Below the pieces are notes generated by a model that saw only the letters and a program-made list of their open reading frames with translations, made no database searches and had not been told where the DNA came from. From positions 32,576,158-32,640,157 of the forward strand of contig NC_035163.2 of the NCBI RefSeq assembly GCF_001659605.2: a stretch of 64,000 bases of DNA, given 5' to 3'. Source of the DNA: Manihot esculenta (Eukaryota > Streptophyta > Magnoliopsida > Malpighiales > Euphorbiaceae). The translations under genes were made by a program, and so were the position numbers. This document shows positions 35,841 through 48,535 of the stretch, piece by piece; position 1 is the first letter of the stretch, and every line of letters begins with the position of its first letter.

Positions 35841-38800
35841 TCAACTTAAATCTTGCGGTGATACATTAATCTCTCCATTATTCATCTGTTGAACATACGA
35901 GTATTATACAACAGTCAGCAGTGAATTTAAAACAGAACTTAGGAAAACCAAATAGGGATGATCAAAATGCAATAAGAAGAGTGGTGCATGCGTGATTGTG
36001 CACATTACAGAGAGTTGATTCAGAATTCCTCACATATGTCAAATAATGTTGTAAACTAGAGAAAAATTATGACGAGAATTCCAAGTGATGGGAAATGGCG
36101 TCAGTTATATAAAAAATGTTCCCTTTTCAATAAATGGGATAAAGCTTACAACATTATAAATCGGATACAAGATAAAGATATGACTGATTATGTCAACTAA
36201 TTACCCAGCTACATTTCGTTTAATAATGCAGACACAAAAGCTAATAAATTACCTTGAGATTCTCAGATTTTGTAACTAGCCTCATGTACTGGTCACGTGC
36301 TACAGGGTCTCGGACCATGGACTTGACTCTTGCCAACGCTTTTTCAACTCCAGCAAATTTCTGTTTGCGGCCAATCCTCAGAAACTCATACTCATCAGTT
36401 TTTTCAGTCCCCTGAATCACATCTCCACATAGCTTTTCCAACCGAAATCCTCGCAAGCCAGATCTTTTTCGCCTCCATCGCAGTATTGCTTTTTCAACAA
36501 TACTAACAGACCAAATAACCTTTTTATACTGCCTGCGTACTTGACGTCCCCTCACATGAGCCTGACAGAAAAGAGCAGACTGCGTAAGTATTTGCCTGTA
36601 ATTCATAAGGATTTACCTAACTCAAAAAAAAAAAAAAAAAAAAAAAAAGCAAAAAGTCCTAATCTTCTTAGAAATGACTGACTGCAGACAATTGTACTTT
36701 GAACAATTATGGATTTCCTCAATTCTCATCCAAGAGGATAGGCACAATAAGGACTTTATTTCAACATTTGATGTCAAGGGGTGAGATGAGAAAAGTATAA
36801 GAAAAGAAAATAAGAAGGTGGGGAAAAAGAAACTATGGGAAAGGTCTAGATAAAATTGATTTTGCCAACTCAGTTAAATCATGATTCAATACATAAACCA
36901 GTGTGATTCATATTGAAGAGAGTATTTTAAAATCACAAATTTTATGAGTCAAGATACTACCATATATGTTTCAGTACCTGAATTTTTACAATTCGATTAC
37001 GTATCTTCAAAAATTCTTTTCTTCCCTTCCAGCCACGATACTTTTGTTGGATCCTTGCAGCTGCAGAATGCAAATAATCTTCAAAATCACTCCTCCGTTG
37101 ATATTTGTTCAAAGGACCAAGAGCAGCTAGGTCAAGTGAAACTTCAGAATCATCATTGCTCTTAGGAAATTGTCTATATCGGAATGAAGAAGACCGGTAG
37201 GCAGCTTGAATAAGAGCTGCTGCAAGAGTTGATTTTCTGACAGCAGCAAGAGTTCCTTTCAAGGAAAACCCATCATCTGCTCCGCCATCCAATGGAAAGG
37301 CAACTTGGGCTGCAGCTTCAGTTGGCTTTTCTGCTGCAATGGTTGCATCAATAGTATCTGTTATATTTTCTTTGATATTTAATGAAGAAAGGTGACTAGT
37401 TAAAAATGCTTCAGCCAAGAACCCAGCTATTCCTTTATGTCCTTGGCTTGATGCTAAATCAGCCGCAGTTTGTCCTCCAGGAAATGCTGAGGTTGGATCA
37501 TCAACAAGAGTTGGATCCACACCCAATCTAACCAGTTCGATGACTGTTTCTTCTCTGAGGGAAAGAGAGCAGAAACATGAATAAGATAGTAAAACTTTAT
37601 ATACACACTCAAGCACTCACTAAGCATTTAAATCAAAATAAAACTGCTAAGATCCAAAAGAATATAGAGTTAAGGAAATTCCCATGATAGAATTCACAGA
37701 CTGAAAGAAGAAATTATAACAGAATATAGCAAGGTTGAGGACTACAATTTTCTAAGAGCAAGGAAGCCATAGATCATAATGCAATAAGGTAATAATAAAG
37801 CAAACAACTAAGGAATTACACAATCTTAAATATGAAAAGAAAAAATGATTCAGAATAGCAGGTCTGACCTCCCAAAATATGATGCCCAGTGGAGTCCTGT
37901 TCTTCCTTGTGCATCCCTGAAATTGGGATTGTTACTGGCAGCAACTATAAGGCCCATGGCCCATTGATAACCAAGACCAGCAGTCAAGTGTATAACTCCT
38001 TGGCCTTCACCATCCAACATATCTGGTCCTTTACCCTCTCCATGAACTTTACAGACCAACCACTCAAAAAGCTTGTCACTTAGCAAACTTTGGATAAATT
38101 TATCCCTAGCATCTGTGAAATTAACTTCAGAGACCATCCAACTCTCCTTGGCCCTTGCCAATTCATTATCGATATTATTTCTCATTGAATATAAGGTACT
38201 TCTTATTTTACATTTGCTGCATCTTTCAATGGAGCAATTCAGCCATTTCTTCTCCAGCCCCAAATGCAGCAACTTTGCTAGACGCACTAGGAAGCGCTGT
38301 TCTTCCTCTTGCAAACTGCTGTTAGATATGGATGCAACTCTTGATGCATTTTCACGATATTCGAATTCCCTCACCTCACTGCAAGCTAATCTGTTACGAC
38401 AGGTAACATAGAATGGGACCTGCCCAGTAGCATGAAGAGGGGCCTGACATCTGATAACATTATCTGTGAGAACTTCAGCAGAAACTTCAATTTCACCAAA
38501 CATACAGCCCCATTTTGTTTCACTAGAAAACTTCTTGCTCCCTAAAAATGTACCAACGATTAGAACCTGGAAAAAGGGAATAACCATCAAAAATCAGTGC
38601 CATTTATTTATCAAAATTGCAAAGTAACTTCATGCAGTAGTTAAAAAAAAGTTTAGCCCATCCCCCAAAAACTAACAAGAGAGAGAGAGAGAGAGAAGAA
38701 AGAAGATAGGAGAAAAAGAAGAAGAAGAAGGGTTGGGTTCCAGGGCCAAGTGCACATACCTTCGTTTCAACACCAGAATAAGCCCAGTCTGGAGAGAAAT

Positions 38801-41800
38801 CTCGAATGCTAAATAACTGTTCCTGGGAAAGAGAAGGACCCAATGATTCAATATCTAACTGCATATGGTGTGACAAACTAGATACTTCCTTATCTTCATT
38901 CTCAGTACCCAACGTATTCCAATAATTGCCAGAGTCCGAGGCCATCAAAGAATCATCACAATCTCCACCAATTTCTTTGTCCATCCATCTTCCAAAACTG
39001 TCAAGTTTTTTTAGCTCTCCTAATTCATTAGTACTTGCACCACCATCTTTGGGTTTGTTATCCACTTGTGCAATAGAAGCAGCTGTTTGAGAGCCAGAAT
39101 GATCATGGAACTGGGAATTAGGAACCAACTTAAAATCATGTTCCTGCAAGACCAAAGTATAATACAAGTATTACTTGCTGCCTCTTCATCATGGGAAGCA
39201 TCAAACAATGTACATACAAGACAAGATGCAATAAGTTGGTTTTAGAACTTTATGCTCACGAATTTCACTTTAGACAATGGGGAACAAGTACCCATTACTA
39301 AAAACAGAAATTGCCGTCTGCAGTAGACAGAGAAGCAAAATGCAGAACATGAAACCAATACTACTCATCCATTTCAAGTAAATTTTATGTATATTTCTAT
39401 TGGACTGCTGTTAATATTCTCAAAAAGAAATTATGATCCAAGGCTAAGGAACACATATTTAGCATGATCTTAACAAAGAAAATACAATCAACAAAGAGAA
39501 AGATACAAATGCAGAATGCAGATAAAAGACCTGAATTGATCTCTGAGGAATTGCTGCTTGTGCTTGGTCATCTACATCATTGATCAATCTGTCTCCAGTA
39601 GCAACAGAATCTGGAACATCACTGTCTATTCTAGAATATGTCAATTTACGAGTAATAACATCAGCTCCTCTAGGTTGTCCAACGTAAAATTTCTGGTCAT
39701 GAACATGATATGCATTCTTGCTGGAGCCAGGAATTTCAGCCCACAAAGATGATTCAGTGCTGTGATCAAATTTCACTCCATTTGTTGATAACATAGTGAA
39801 TCCTGAAAATTTGCAGAAACTTCATTGCATTTTAATATCCAAAAACTACTTTGGGAAACACATCAAATGAGAAGTGAAAAACACAAACCATTGGAATGTA
39901 TGATGACATTAACCTTTTATATTACCTTCAAAGGCCAAAGCCTGAAGGGCAAGAATAATGTGAACCTGATTAATCTATATGACAGAAGTTGCTTAAGAAT
40001 AAAACAACTTAGCTGAATAGCTTACCTTCAACTTCAGCTGCAAGTAAAGAAGCATTATGTGACACAGAACCAATCTTTTGTTCTGTGAGACAAGCTCCTA
40101 CATTATCTCTGGAATCAACATCCTCAAACTCTGAAGACAATGTTTGGCCATTCCGCTCAATTTCATTTGGATTTGATGCAAAAGACATTTGAGCTGTAAA
40201 AGCAGGTGAGGATGTTTGTGCAATGGAAGGAGCAGAAATGGGTTGAGGGCTTTCAACCTGGGTACCTCGATCAGCTAGCAAATGAGATACACCAGACCTG
40301 TATCCCTGCATCAACAAAAAGAGTAAAGATCAAAGGAACATTAAGGCATGTTATAGTAAGCATTATGGTGAATTCATATTACTAGATCAAAGTTTGAAGA
40401 AATCTCAAGTCCTTAGATCAAATACTCGTTGCCACAGTAAGGCCACACAAAATGGAGCAAAAAGAAAATGCAAGAACAATTTATTAGCTTACCATTCAAA
40501 AGATCAGAGATTTGATTTTAAAATTCTACAAAGCATATTGTCACACAATCTTCATGCACCAAAATAACGTATAATGCATACACATCAACACAGAAATACA
40601 GAAACAGAAAAACAGAGAGATGAAGAACGTAGGTCATTGCAAGAAATACCTCCTTTACTTCTCTGTAGTGCACAAGGACAATATGCTCTAATTTCCTGAA
40701 ATACAGAAATGTACAAAATTTTAACCTTGAATTTATATAAGATAATAAGAAAAATAACATACATGAGAATACAATGCAAACGTTAGCAGGAAGTGCTTGT
40801 AGCAAAATCCTTAAGACAACAGTCCTGCAATTGCCGGACTCTCGAGTATTTTCCATGCTATATATTACATGTGGTACATAATATGAGCAATTCAAAAGCT
40901 AAATTTATGTTGTTTTTCAATCACATAAATATGGAATTAATTTGCTAATCAAATCAATTTTCAAGCAAACAAATTTTCATGTTTGGCACCTTATGCAATA
41001 CATGTAGAAATCATTTTAAAATTATACCAGCACTACTTGTGTAGGCTAGTTAGTTTAGAATTCATTCTATCAAATTTGATGTAGTCATGTAGTTAGGCTT
41101 AAGCTTGACAAATTATATAAAACATACTAAAAATATTGAGCGTGTAATTAACTCCATAAAATTTACGGCATTCTTTCATACCCAAACAAGCTCACGACTT
41201 CTCAAATCAGTAGTTCCAACAGTGACACTCACCCGTCAAGCATCCAATAACATCTCCGCTGAAAGCTGTCATTGTCCTCCCCATGGGCATAATAACAATG
41301 AAGAACATCCACACTGCCAGCCTACATAACCGATAATGAGTAATTAAACTGCCTAAGACAGCTTATAATACCAAAACCACTATACAGCTTTATCAAGCTG
41401 CAGTGAGGAAACATTATAGAATCAAAAAGTAAAAGAGTGAAATTTTTCCAAGCAATTTGAGAGGAACTTGACAGAAACATCTTCAACTGCAGGTCTCTTA
41501 GCACTACATACAAACAGACTCAAAAGATGTAACCATGATTATGCCCTCATAACATAAGGGATATACCTTCTTCAGAAAAGACATTACAGTCAGATGGCTA
41601 TTAATATACTGAGTTTCTGACTGCTGACAACCCTTTTGATAAACCCTTTACATAATTTAATTCAAGACAAGTTGATAAAAACTCAATCTCACTCAAGGAA
41701 GTCAATCCTACAGAAGTTGGTAAAATTCAATAATCCATTATGCTCAGTAATAAGTAGATTCTTGGAGCGTGCTGAAAAATGTTAATATTCAAATATCAAA

Positions 41801-43016
41801 TTAGTTTTATGCAAAACATAGTAAATCTGTTCTCTCAATTCTCAGCACATATTATTGCATGGTCATACTGGAATAAAAGTATTTCGTCCATTAAACCATT
41901 TTAGCATCAAGAAGTATAGAAAAGAATCAAATAACCATAAAAGCTAAGCAGACTAAAGATAGATTCTTGAACTATGGGAATTAATGCCCATAAGACTCTT
42001 GAACTGCACCAGTTAGGACTTGGACTGACCAAAAAAAAAAGTGAACTTACAAATAATAAATTGAACTGCACACCTTCAACTTTTCATGAGCTTCTCTAAC
42101 AGTTTTTCCATCCTTTTTCTTCCTCCATCGATGACCATCTTTACGAAAATATCGAAGTGCTTTTCGATCAAATAGAAACAAAGAACCAGCTGAAAAACAA
42201 ATAGAATTTAGTATAAGCTGACAGTTGACACACTTCCAGAGCATTGCATGACAGCCCAAGTAACATATTTATCTACAACTTTTGATTTAAAAGTCACAAA
42301 AAAAGATATCTGCCAAATAATCAAACAAGAATTGCATAAGAAGCAAATGAAAACCTGAAGGCTGAATGGGTGGCTCTGGAGTCAATTTAAACCTCTGATA
42401 GTTACGAAGTATTTCCAAGATTTCATTCGGACGAAGCCAACGGTGTTTTGCTTCCTCCAATATCTGCTCCAAGTCTGCCAAATTTCAAGAAATGCACACA
42501 TTGTTGAAGATATCAAGATTCAAAAACTCGAGAACAGGAAGGAAGAATTCAACTGATTTTCAAAAGAAACATTTAGTGACAATAACATTTAATCCTTAAA
42601 CAATGCAAAAAAATCAACCATGCCAACTGATCAAAAGATAGTTTTAACTTTTCATCGTAAAATATCCAATGCAATTAAATAAGCTAAGTTAAATTCAATG
42701 TTTAGAGACGTTCAAAGAAATTTGACTCAGAAATGAGCCCTTCGCTGTTGATGATCAATTATCTTGTTTATAAGGCTAAGTTCATGCACGCAAAAGCCCC
42801 TGAAAATATTTAACATTCAGATATTTCGAAGTAACGTACAAAAATGTTGATGAGAAAAGCGCCATATAAAAAGTATCACAATCAGAGAGAGGCCGAGGTT
42901 GATACTCATATATATATGACCAAGAAAACAACAGGAAGACTAAAAAGCAGCAACAAAAAGGGGGGAGGGGGCTAACCAAGTGGTTGATTGGGAAAGTATC
43001 TTCTAGTCTCAGCCAT
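35841..43016 (-). CDS. CAMTA: CAMTA calmodulin-binding transcription activator, 12 coding exons, 991 aa
   Basis: Nuclear transcription factor linking calcium/calmodulin to stress-gene expression through CGCG-type promoter boxes. Exons (minus): 43016-42977, 42474-42355, 42189-42074, 41321-41233, 40695-40650, 40305-40026, 39802-39531, 39143-38760, 38566-37869, 37554-36978, 36561-36253, 35885-35841. Phases all match. Order: CG-1 DNA-binding domain, residues about 14-140 (EAKHRWLRPNEILEILRNYQ, FRKDGHRWRKKKDGKTVREA, CYYAHGED, HIVLVHYREVKE); variable linker; TIG/IPT domain about 451-535 (VLIVGTFLG, RCQAPLHATGQVPFYVTC); ankyrin repeats about 640-740 (GRTGLHWASYFGR, GGQTAADLASSQGHKGIAGF); IQ motifs about 790-910 (ARIQQKYRGWKGRKEF, IVKIQAHVRGRQVRRQY); then the RWRRKRSGLRGF calmodulin-binding region. 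Length is normal for the family. It resembles the CAMTA1/2/3 group more than CAMTA4 or 5/6, but the exact orthologue is not fixed. Confidence 0.93.
36624..36648. repeat. Poly-A run in CAMTA intron 10
   Basis: Twenty-five consecutive A on the plus strand (poly-T in the transcript) just upstream of a CAMTA 3' splice site. A second simple repeat, (GA)9 at 38679-38696, lies in intron 8 of the same gene. Confidence 0.9.
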
Positions 43017-43300
43017 TGATATAAACCCTAGAATTCATGAGCCAATCTCCTATGAAAACTGGATAAACCTGCATAAAATAAAAGCAATATAAAAGTTCTA
43101 AATACACTAAGCTATCGCATAGGTGAAATGAAGAAAAATTACAGCAGAACATAAGAAAATACATAGAGAGAATTGAAAGATTTTAAAAATCAAATAACCT
43201 AAGCGCAGAAAAAATTGTATTGTATGAGCTGGTGCTGAAGGTTGAGAGACGAAGCTTCGAACAGGAAACGAGAGAGGAGGAGAGCGTGTGAAAGTCACGG
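43017..43300 (-). other. Probable 5' UTR of CAMTA with a leader intron
   Basis: On the minus strand TTTTATGCAG followed by GTTTATCCAG (about 43072) looks like an acceptor before the UTR piece leading into the ATG at 43016. A likely donor, GCTTAG|GTTATTTG, is near 43199. The first exon would be the GC-richer stretch about 43200-43290. Inferred from signals only. Confidence 0.5.
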
Positions 43301-46300
43301 AATTTTTTTTCTTTTAAGAAACATTAAGGAGGAAGAGTCGAGGAGAGAGAGGTTATGCAACCAAAAAGTCAATATCTGATGGGTTTGTGTCCATACTCTA
43401 TCCATTCATCAGAGAGAGAGAACGCGATATATGTGCCTGTAGGTGGGGCCATTGCTTACGTGGCATTTTCGGAATACAGTGGATTTTTACTTTACGATTT
43501 TTTTTTTCCGTTTTATTTTATAATAAAGTAGGCCCTCCGTAAAATATATACTCCTATTTTATATGGATGGACAGATATATATAAAGAAGCAGTCCTTTGT
43601 ACATGAATTTATACGGATAGTTCCCGTGGCTTGCGTCACCGGAGTCATTCATTCATCCTTTAATTTAGGTTTAATGTCTATCCTTCGCTTTCATTACCAA
43701 ATATAAAGTATTTATTCATTTTGCGTAAGGTGACAAACAATTATGAGTTACCATTCCTCTTAATTACATGCACGGAGAATCATAGAGGGTTTTTTTTACC
43801 ATAAAAACATTATTGCATTAAAAAGGCAACGAACCAAATGAATAAATAGAAAATTCATATTCAAATCGCTAAAATCTACTATTTAATTTATAGCTAATCT
43901 TAAATTTGTATTGTCAAGAATTACTAGAGACAATTATAGTCAAAGAAAAAAAATAAACAAGCTCATTGCATGTTCCAAAAAAATAAATCACAAACAAATT
44001 TAAAAATATGTAAAAGTTAAGACTCATATGACATCATAATTAATACAAATAAGAAGTAGAAATTTGAAACAGAGCATATTATACAAACCTACCACAATCA
44101 TCCAAATCACCAAGAGAAAATAAGTTTGAGACTCCAAAAGTACAAACGCCATATAAGAAGAGGAGATGCAATAAAATTCATGATGTTTCAATAATCTGAA
44201 AAAAAAAATAATGATACAATTAATTAGTGATATTTATCCATTAATATAAGCAACCAAAGAATTCATCATTAAAAAGTAAATAATTTAAATAGTCACACAA
44301 TCATACATACAAACTAATTGGGAGAATAAAAAGGCTACTTGTACTTAATTATTTTGTGACCAAATTTTTAAAAATTTTAAAAATTTATCTTAATTTCAAA
44401 TTAGAATAGAGAGAAGTCCGCTCATTAGAATTATTATAAATTTTTTATTAATGATGGATATATTGCATTTAAATAAGGTTTATAAAATTATATATAAAAA
44501 TTTTTTAGACAAAATCAATCAAATACATACAAATAAATAAAATTAATTTAAAAAAATTAAATCAATCTAAAAAATTATGTACAAATTGATGAGTACGGAG
44601 TGTCCCAATCTGTTAATATAAAATGGGCTGGACCAGGCACGTGCGCAGGCCCATTATCAAGAAACTTAGCCTGGTGACGTGACAGGAGATAGGGAGGACA
44701 AATTCAGTCACTTTGCAGTCTTGCTCGCATGCACGCCGGGATGAATTAAATGGTCATCTGGTATGGAGAGAAGTTATAACACATTCATACGTACAGACGC
44801 AGAGACAGGTGACATTATTATAGAGAGACAATTAGACGTTACTCGCGAACAAAAAGAAAATGAATAAATGGTGAGGAAGGTCTTCTTCTCCGGTTAAACT
44901 TATACAACCACTGTAAATCTTATTTTCTGCATCTTAGAATATCATAAATAAAATAAATCAAACCAACAAACAGTCCTAGTCACTTTGTGAAAACATTATC
45001 TAGTAGCGCGAGCACCGAGAAGTCATAGCACTCTACAGTCCAAACAATAATTAAAACAAAATAGAGTAAAAATTTATCAATATAAGAGACACAAACAAGT
45101 AAAAGACAACATGCAACGAACAAACAAGTAAAAGAAAAACTCTCGAATCAAAATAAACCATCGACAACAGCAATAATAAAGACGAGAGACGCAGCAGAGT
45201 CCCGCTGAATAACAACCAATAAGAGCAGTGGCCACTAAATGTATCAATGTAATCCTGATGCGATATTTTTTTTTATCATCTTCTTCTTTATTTCTTTTTT
45301 CTCTTTATTAAATTTTTTAAAATTATTATTCACATAAAAAAAATTGTTTTCCTAATTAAAAAAAAAGTGTTTCATGTCAAAAGTTGGCTGCGCTTGCTTT
45401 GGTACAACAGCAAGATTACTCCATTGTGATCTGGACGTCACATATTCAAGCCATCAATCAACCTCCTAGGCCCTTACAATGCAAGAGGACCAAATCATAA
45501 AAATCCAAAATCTTAATGCATGAGTGCACCCTTCAACGAGTTGGACATCTTAATACTTGTCAGCCAAGTGCCTCATTGTGCTGTTGGCTTGGCTTCAAAG
45601 ACGAATCCTATGGAGAAAGAAAGGATCAACAACTCTTAACCATAATCAAATTCCAAAATACAAATCTCTGCATTTGCTTAAACCCAATGATCAAATATTA
45701 AGCTTCAATAAGTTATTGACAGATTGCTAATCGCACATTGTTCAGGCAAGCAAGCCTTAAAAGTCTAGTACGGTGGAGAAAGACAATTGAAAAAAGGTTT
45801 AATTTTTAGGAATAATTGTTAATTTATTAATTGTAGTTTATATAGTTACAGTTTATTCTACCGATATATGTACACACATATGTTATTGTTATTAATGCCC
45901 ACTGTGTATATACTTTCCAACTTGTATATAATTAAGTTAATTATATTATATATGTCACATTTGTATTATATATAGTAATATTTTGAATGAAATGATATTA
46001 AAAAAATAACCAAATGATAATTTATCAATAATTTTATGTAAATCATACCTTTTAATTAAAACTAATTCACAATATATTATAATTCAAATGACAATATTCT
46101 AATATAATATATTAATATTTTGACATAAATAATGTGTTTTGATATTATGTTTCCTTTAAAAAATAATACTTTCTGCGTTTTATAATTTTTTATTTTTTTT
46201 AATTATTTATTTTTTTTAAAAAATAGAATTAAAAATTAAGGGAGTAAATCAAAATTTATTCAAATGGATTACTAAGTATTATTTTTTATATCACACTAAC

Positions 46301-46339
46301 ATATAAATTGAATATTAATATGGACTGAGTATATAAATT
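43301..46339. other. Intergenic region between divergent CAMTA and MED21
   Basis: Mostly AT-rich and low complexity. A GC-richer island around 44625-44710 contains GGCACGTGCGCAGGCCC, an ACGTG-core (G-box-like) element, but no gene begins nearby. No coding frame with domain-like content was seen. Confidence 0.55.
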
Positions 46340-48535
46340 TCCTCTAAAGCTACAGTTTTTCTCTGGAGGTTCTAGTTTTCGAGTGAGTTGCGCTCCGCCC
46401 CCATAGTCTCATTTTCCCCTATCGTGTTGAGCAGCTCTACAGCCCTAGCTGGCCGGCGCATGCCCTGACCGTCAACGATTGGTTCAGCTACGGTACTCTG
46501 CTTCTTTCTTTCAGCTGCACAATCGGTTGCTTCAGCCATTGATCAAGGGTTTCAGCTACACAGTCCGCCCCACCGCCTTGGTTCACATCTTCTTGAGTTG
46601 GCTGCTTCAGTCATTGCAGTGTAACGCATTCGTTATTTCAAGTTAGCAGATAGGTTAGTATTCCTATTCGGTTGGTTGATTTTAAGTTAATTCTTAGCAG
46701 ATCATTTGTGTCTTCTTGTTAAAAGAAATTGGGTATTTGCTTCCTGCAACACGGTGTCAAAAAAATTTAAATAGGTTAACCATTATGGCTATAATAACAT
46801 TTTGTTTGTAGTTTAATGAATTACAAATACCTGCTCTTTGGTTTCAGAAATTGTAATTAGTTGCACTGGTATGCGCAGTGGGCTTACCTTAGTGCACTTC
46901 ATTGTTCGTAGTTAGGTCAATATGCACAGATGGCTCCCTTACAGGGGATTCAGTCTTTCATTTATAAGGCCAGATAGATGATAGACTCTTGTAAATTACG
47001 GAACTGCTGGGAAGTCCATGAAATTTGTGCCTCAATTTTTCACTTGAAGGGTTATGGACTTCAAGTGATTCCCACATTCCAAATTATTTTATGGTTAGAT
47101 AAATGAAGTCCTATCAAATGTCATTCACAAGGATAATGTAGACCAGCACATTAGTTTCTAGGTCTGTTACTAATTTATCAATGTATGAACCTTTTATTCC
47201 TTTTATTTCAAGATTACATTTTGTTTAACTTAATGTTGCTTTCGAACATATCTTGTGGCGCTTCAGCTGATCCGACTTGCCATTACTCAATTTTGTGGAT
47301 CCTGTATTGGTGGCATTGGATGCTTTTCTCCTGGAGCTTTGTGGTTTATCTGCAAGCATGCTTCGTGTGGACATTTATTTATTCTTTCTGCATCGAGTGA
47401 TATTTTAAGTTAGTTTCCTCATAGCGCAGCAAATTTGATTTTTATTCTTCAGCAGTACAGGGCTTTTTATTGACATTGCTTGTATTTGAACTTTTATATC
47501 TGATTTTGTTAATCTCAAACTTGAGCTTGAGCTCAAGTTTCAGCTTGAGCTCAAGTTTCAGCTTCACAACTTTGAGCTCGATCTTAAGCTTTGAGATGAG
47601 CTTATTATTGAGCCAAACGAGCATAATAATGGGCTGAGCTTGAGCTCTTTTCGTAAACATGTTAAACTACCTTAAACCGGACCGAGCTCAAGCTAGGCTC
47701 TTTTATGTGATAAATGAGATCGATAGTAGCCAAACTGAAATCAAGCTCAAGCTCAACAAAGTTTAAATGAATTGAGCTCGAGATTGAGCCTGAAAATTTT
47801 TTTCCAAGTCGGGCTTGAACTTCCAAAAGCTCGGCTCGGTCCAATTACACCTAAGGTATTTGGCTCCTGTTGATCTATGTGTCTTTTGTTATATTACTAC
47901 TACTAATATTATCGGGTTTTTTCACATTTGATTGACATGGAGTTACATTGGGATTTTGTTTTACAGATTTTAGTTCATGTAAATGGTGGTACCAATACCA
48001 TGGGCCTTATACTGGTGGTGTTTCTTTCAGTGTTAGGTTCTTAATATGATTAAAAAATTAAACATTTTATGTCAAGATTGTCAAGCTTCAACTGAATGAA
48101 TACCAGCACATGTAAACTTTTGTGCTTAATGCTGCAAGCTCAATTTGTCACGATTGATGCTTGTTGGTCACTGATTCAATTTCTGCGAAGCATGAATATT
48201 TTGCTTTTGCAAATCAATGAATTTGCAGCTTTGTTTGATGGGTTTTGTTTAAAAATTCTGTAGGACTGTGTCTCATACCCATATCCAGGAACTATAAATT
48301 TATGTAATGATGTGCTGTGTGTTTGTGATTTGAAGCAATCAGAAAAAGTGCAACTGCAGAGTTTTATTTTGAAGTTCTTTTGCAGGTCTGCTCTTTAGTC
48401 TTAGAGTTTATGAGTTCTTTCATCTTCTTACAATTTTAATATGATTGGGTATAAGAAATATAGATAGGGATTATAATTGCTGCGCTTAGGTCTTTGATTA
48501 CTTGCATTTGGTAGACAGGTATAAGTATATGAGAG
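46340..48535 (+). other. Probable MED21 5' leader with a long leader intron
   Basis: 46340-46650 is GC-richer and stop-rich, with repeated TTTCAGCTAC/GGTTCAGCTAC phrases, typical of a 5' UTR exon. An AG acceptor at about 48519 (GGTAGACAG) precedes the short leader GTATAAGTATATGAGAG and the ATG at 48536. The intron between holds a repeat at 47510-47850. The transcription start is not determined. Confidence 0.45.
47510..47850. repeat. GAGCTTGAGCTCAAG-type palindromic repeat
   Basis: Contains a direct duplication of CTTGAGCTCAAGTTTCAG near 47521-47560. Many AGCTC/GAGCT words appear in both orientations, ending AAGCTCGGCTCGGTCCAATT. It looks like a MITE-type insertion in the MED21 leader intron. 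Terminal repeats and a target duplication were not resolved. Small frames here come from the repeat. Confidence 0.55.

Noticed and set aside
40518..40895. 125-codon minus-strand frame in the CAMTA locus
   Set aside because: It overlaps real exon 5 (40695-40650) in another frame, and the rest is intronic and hydrophobic low-complexity.
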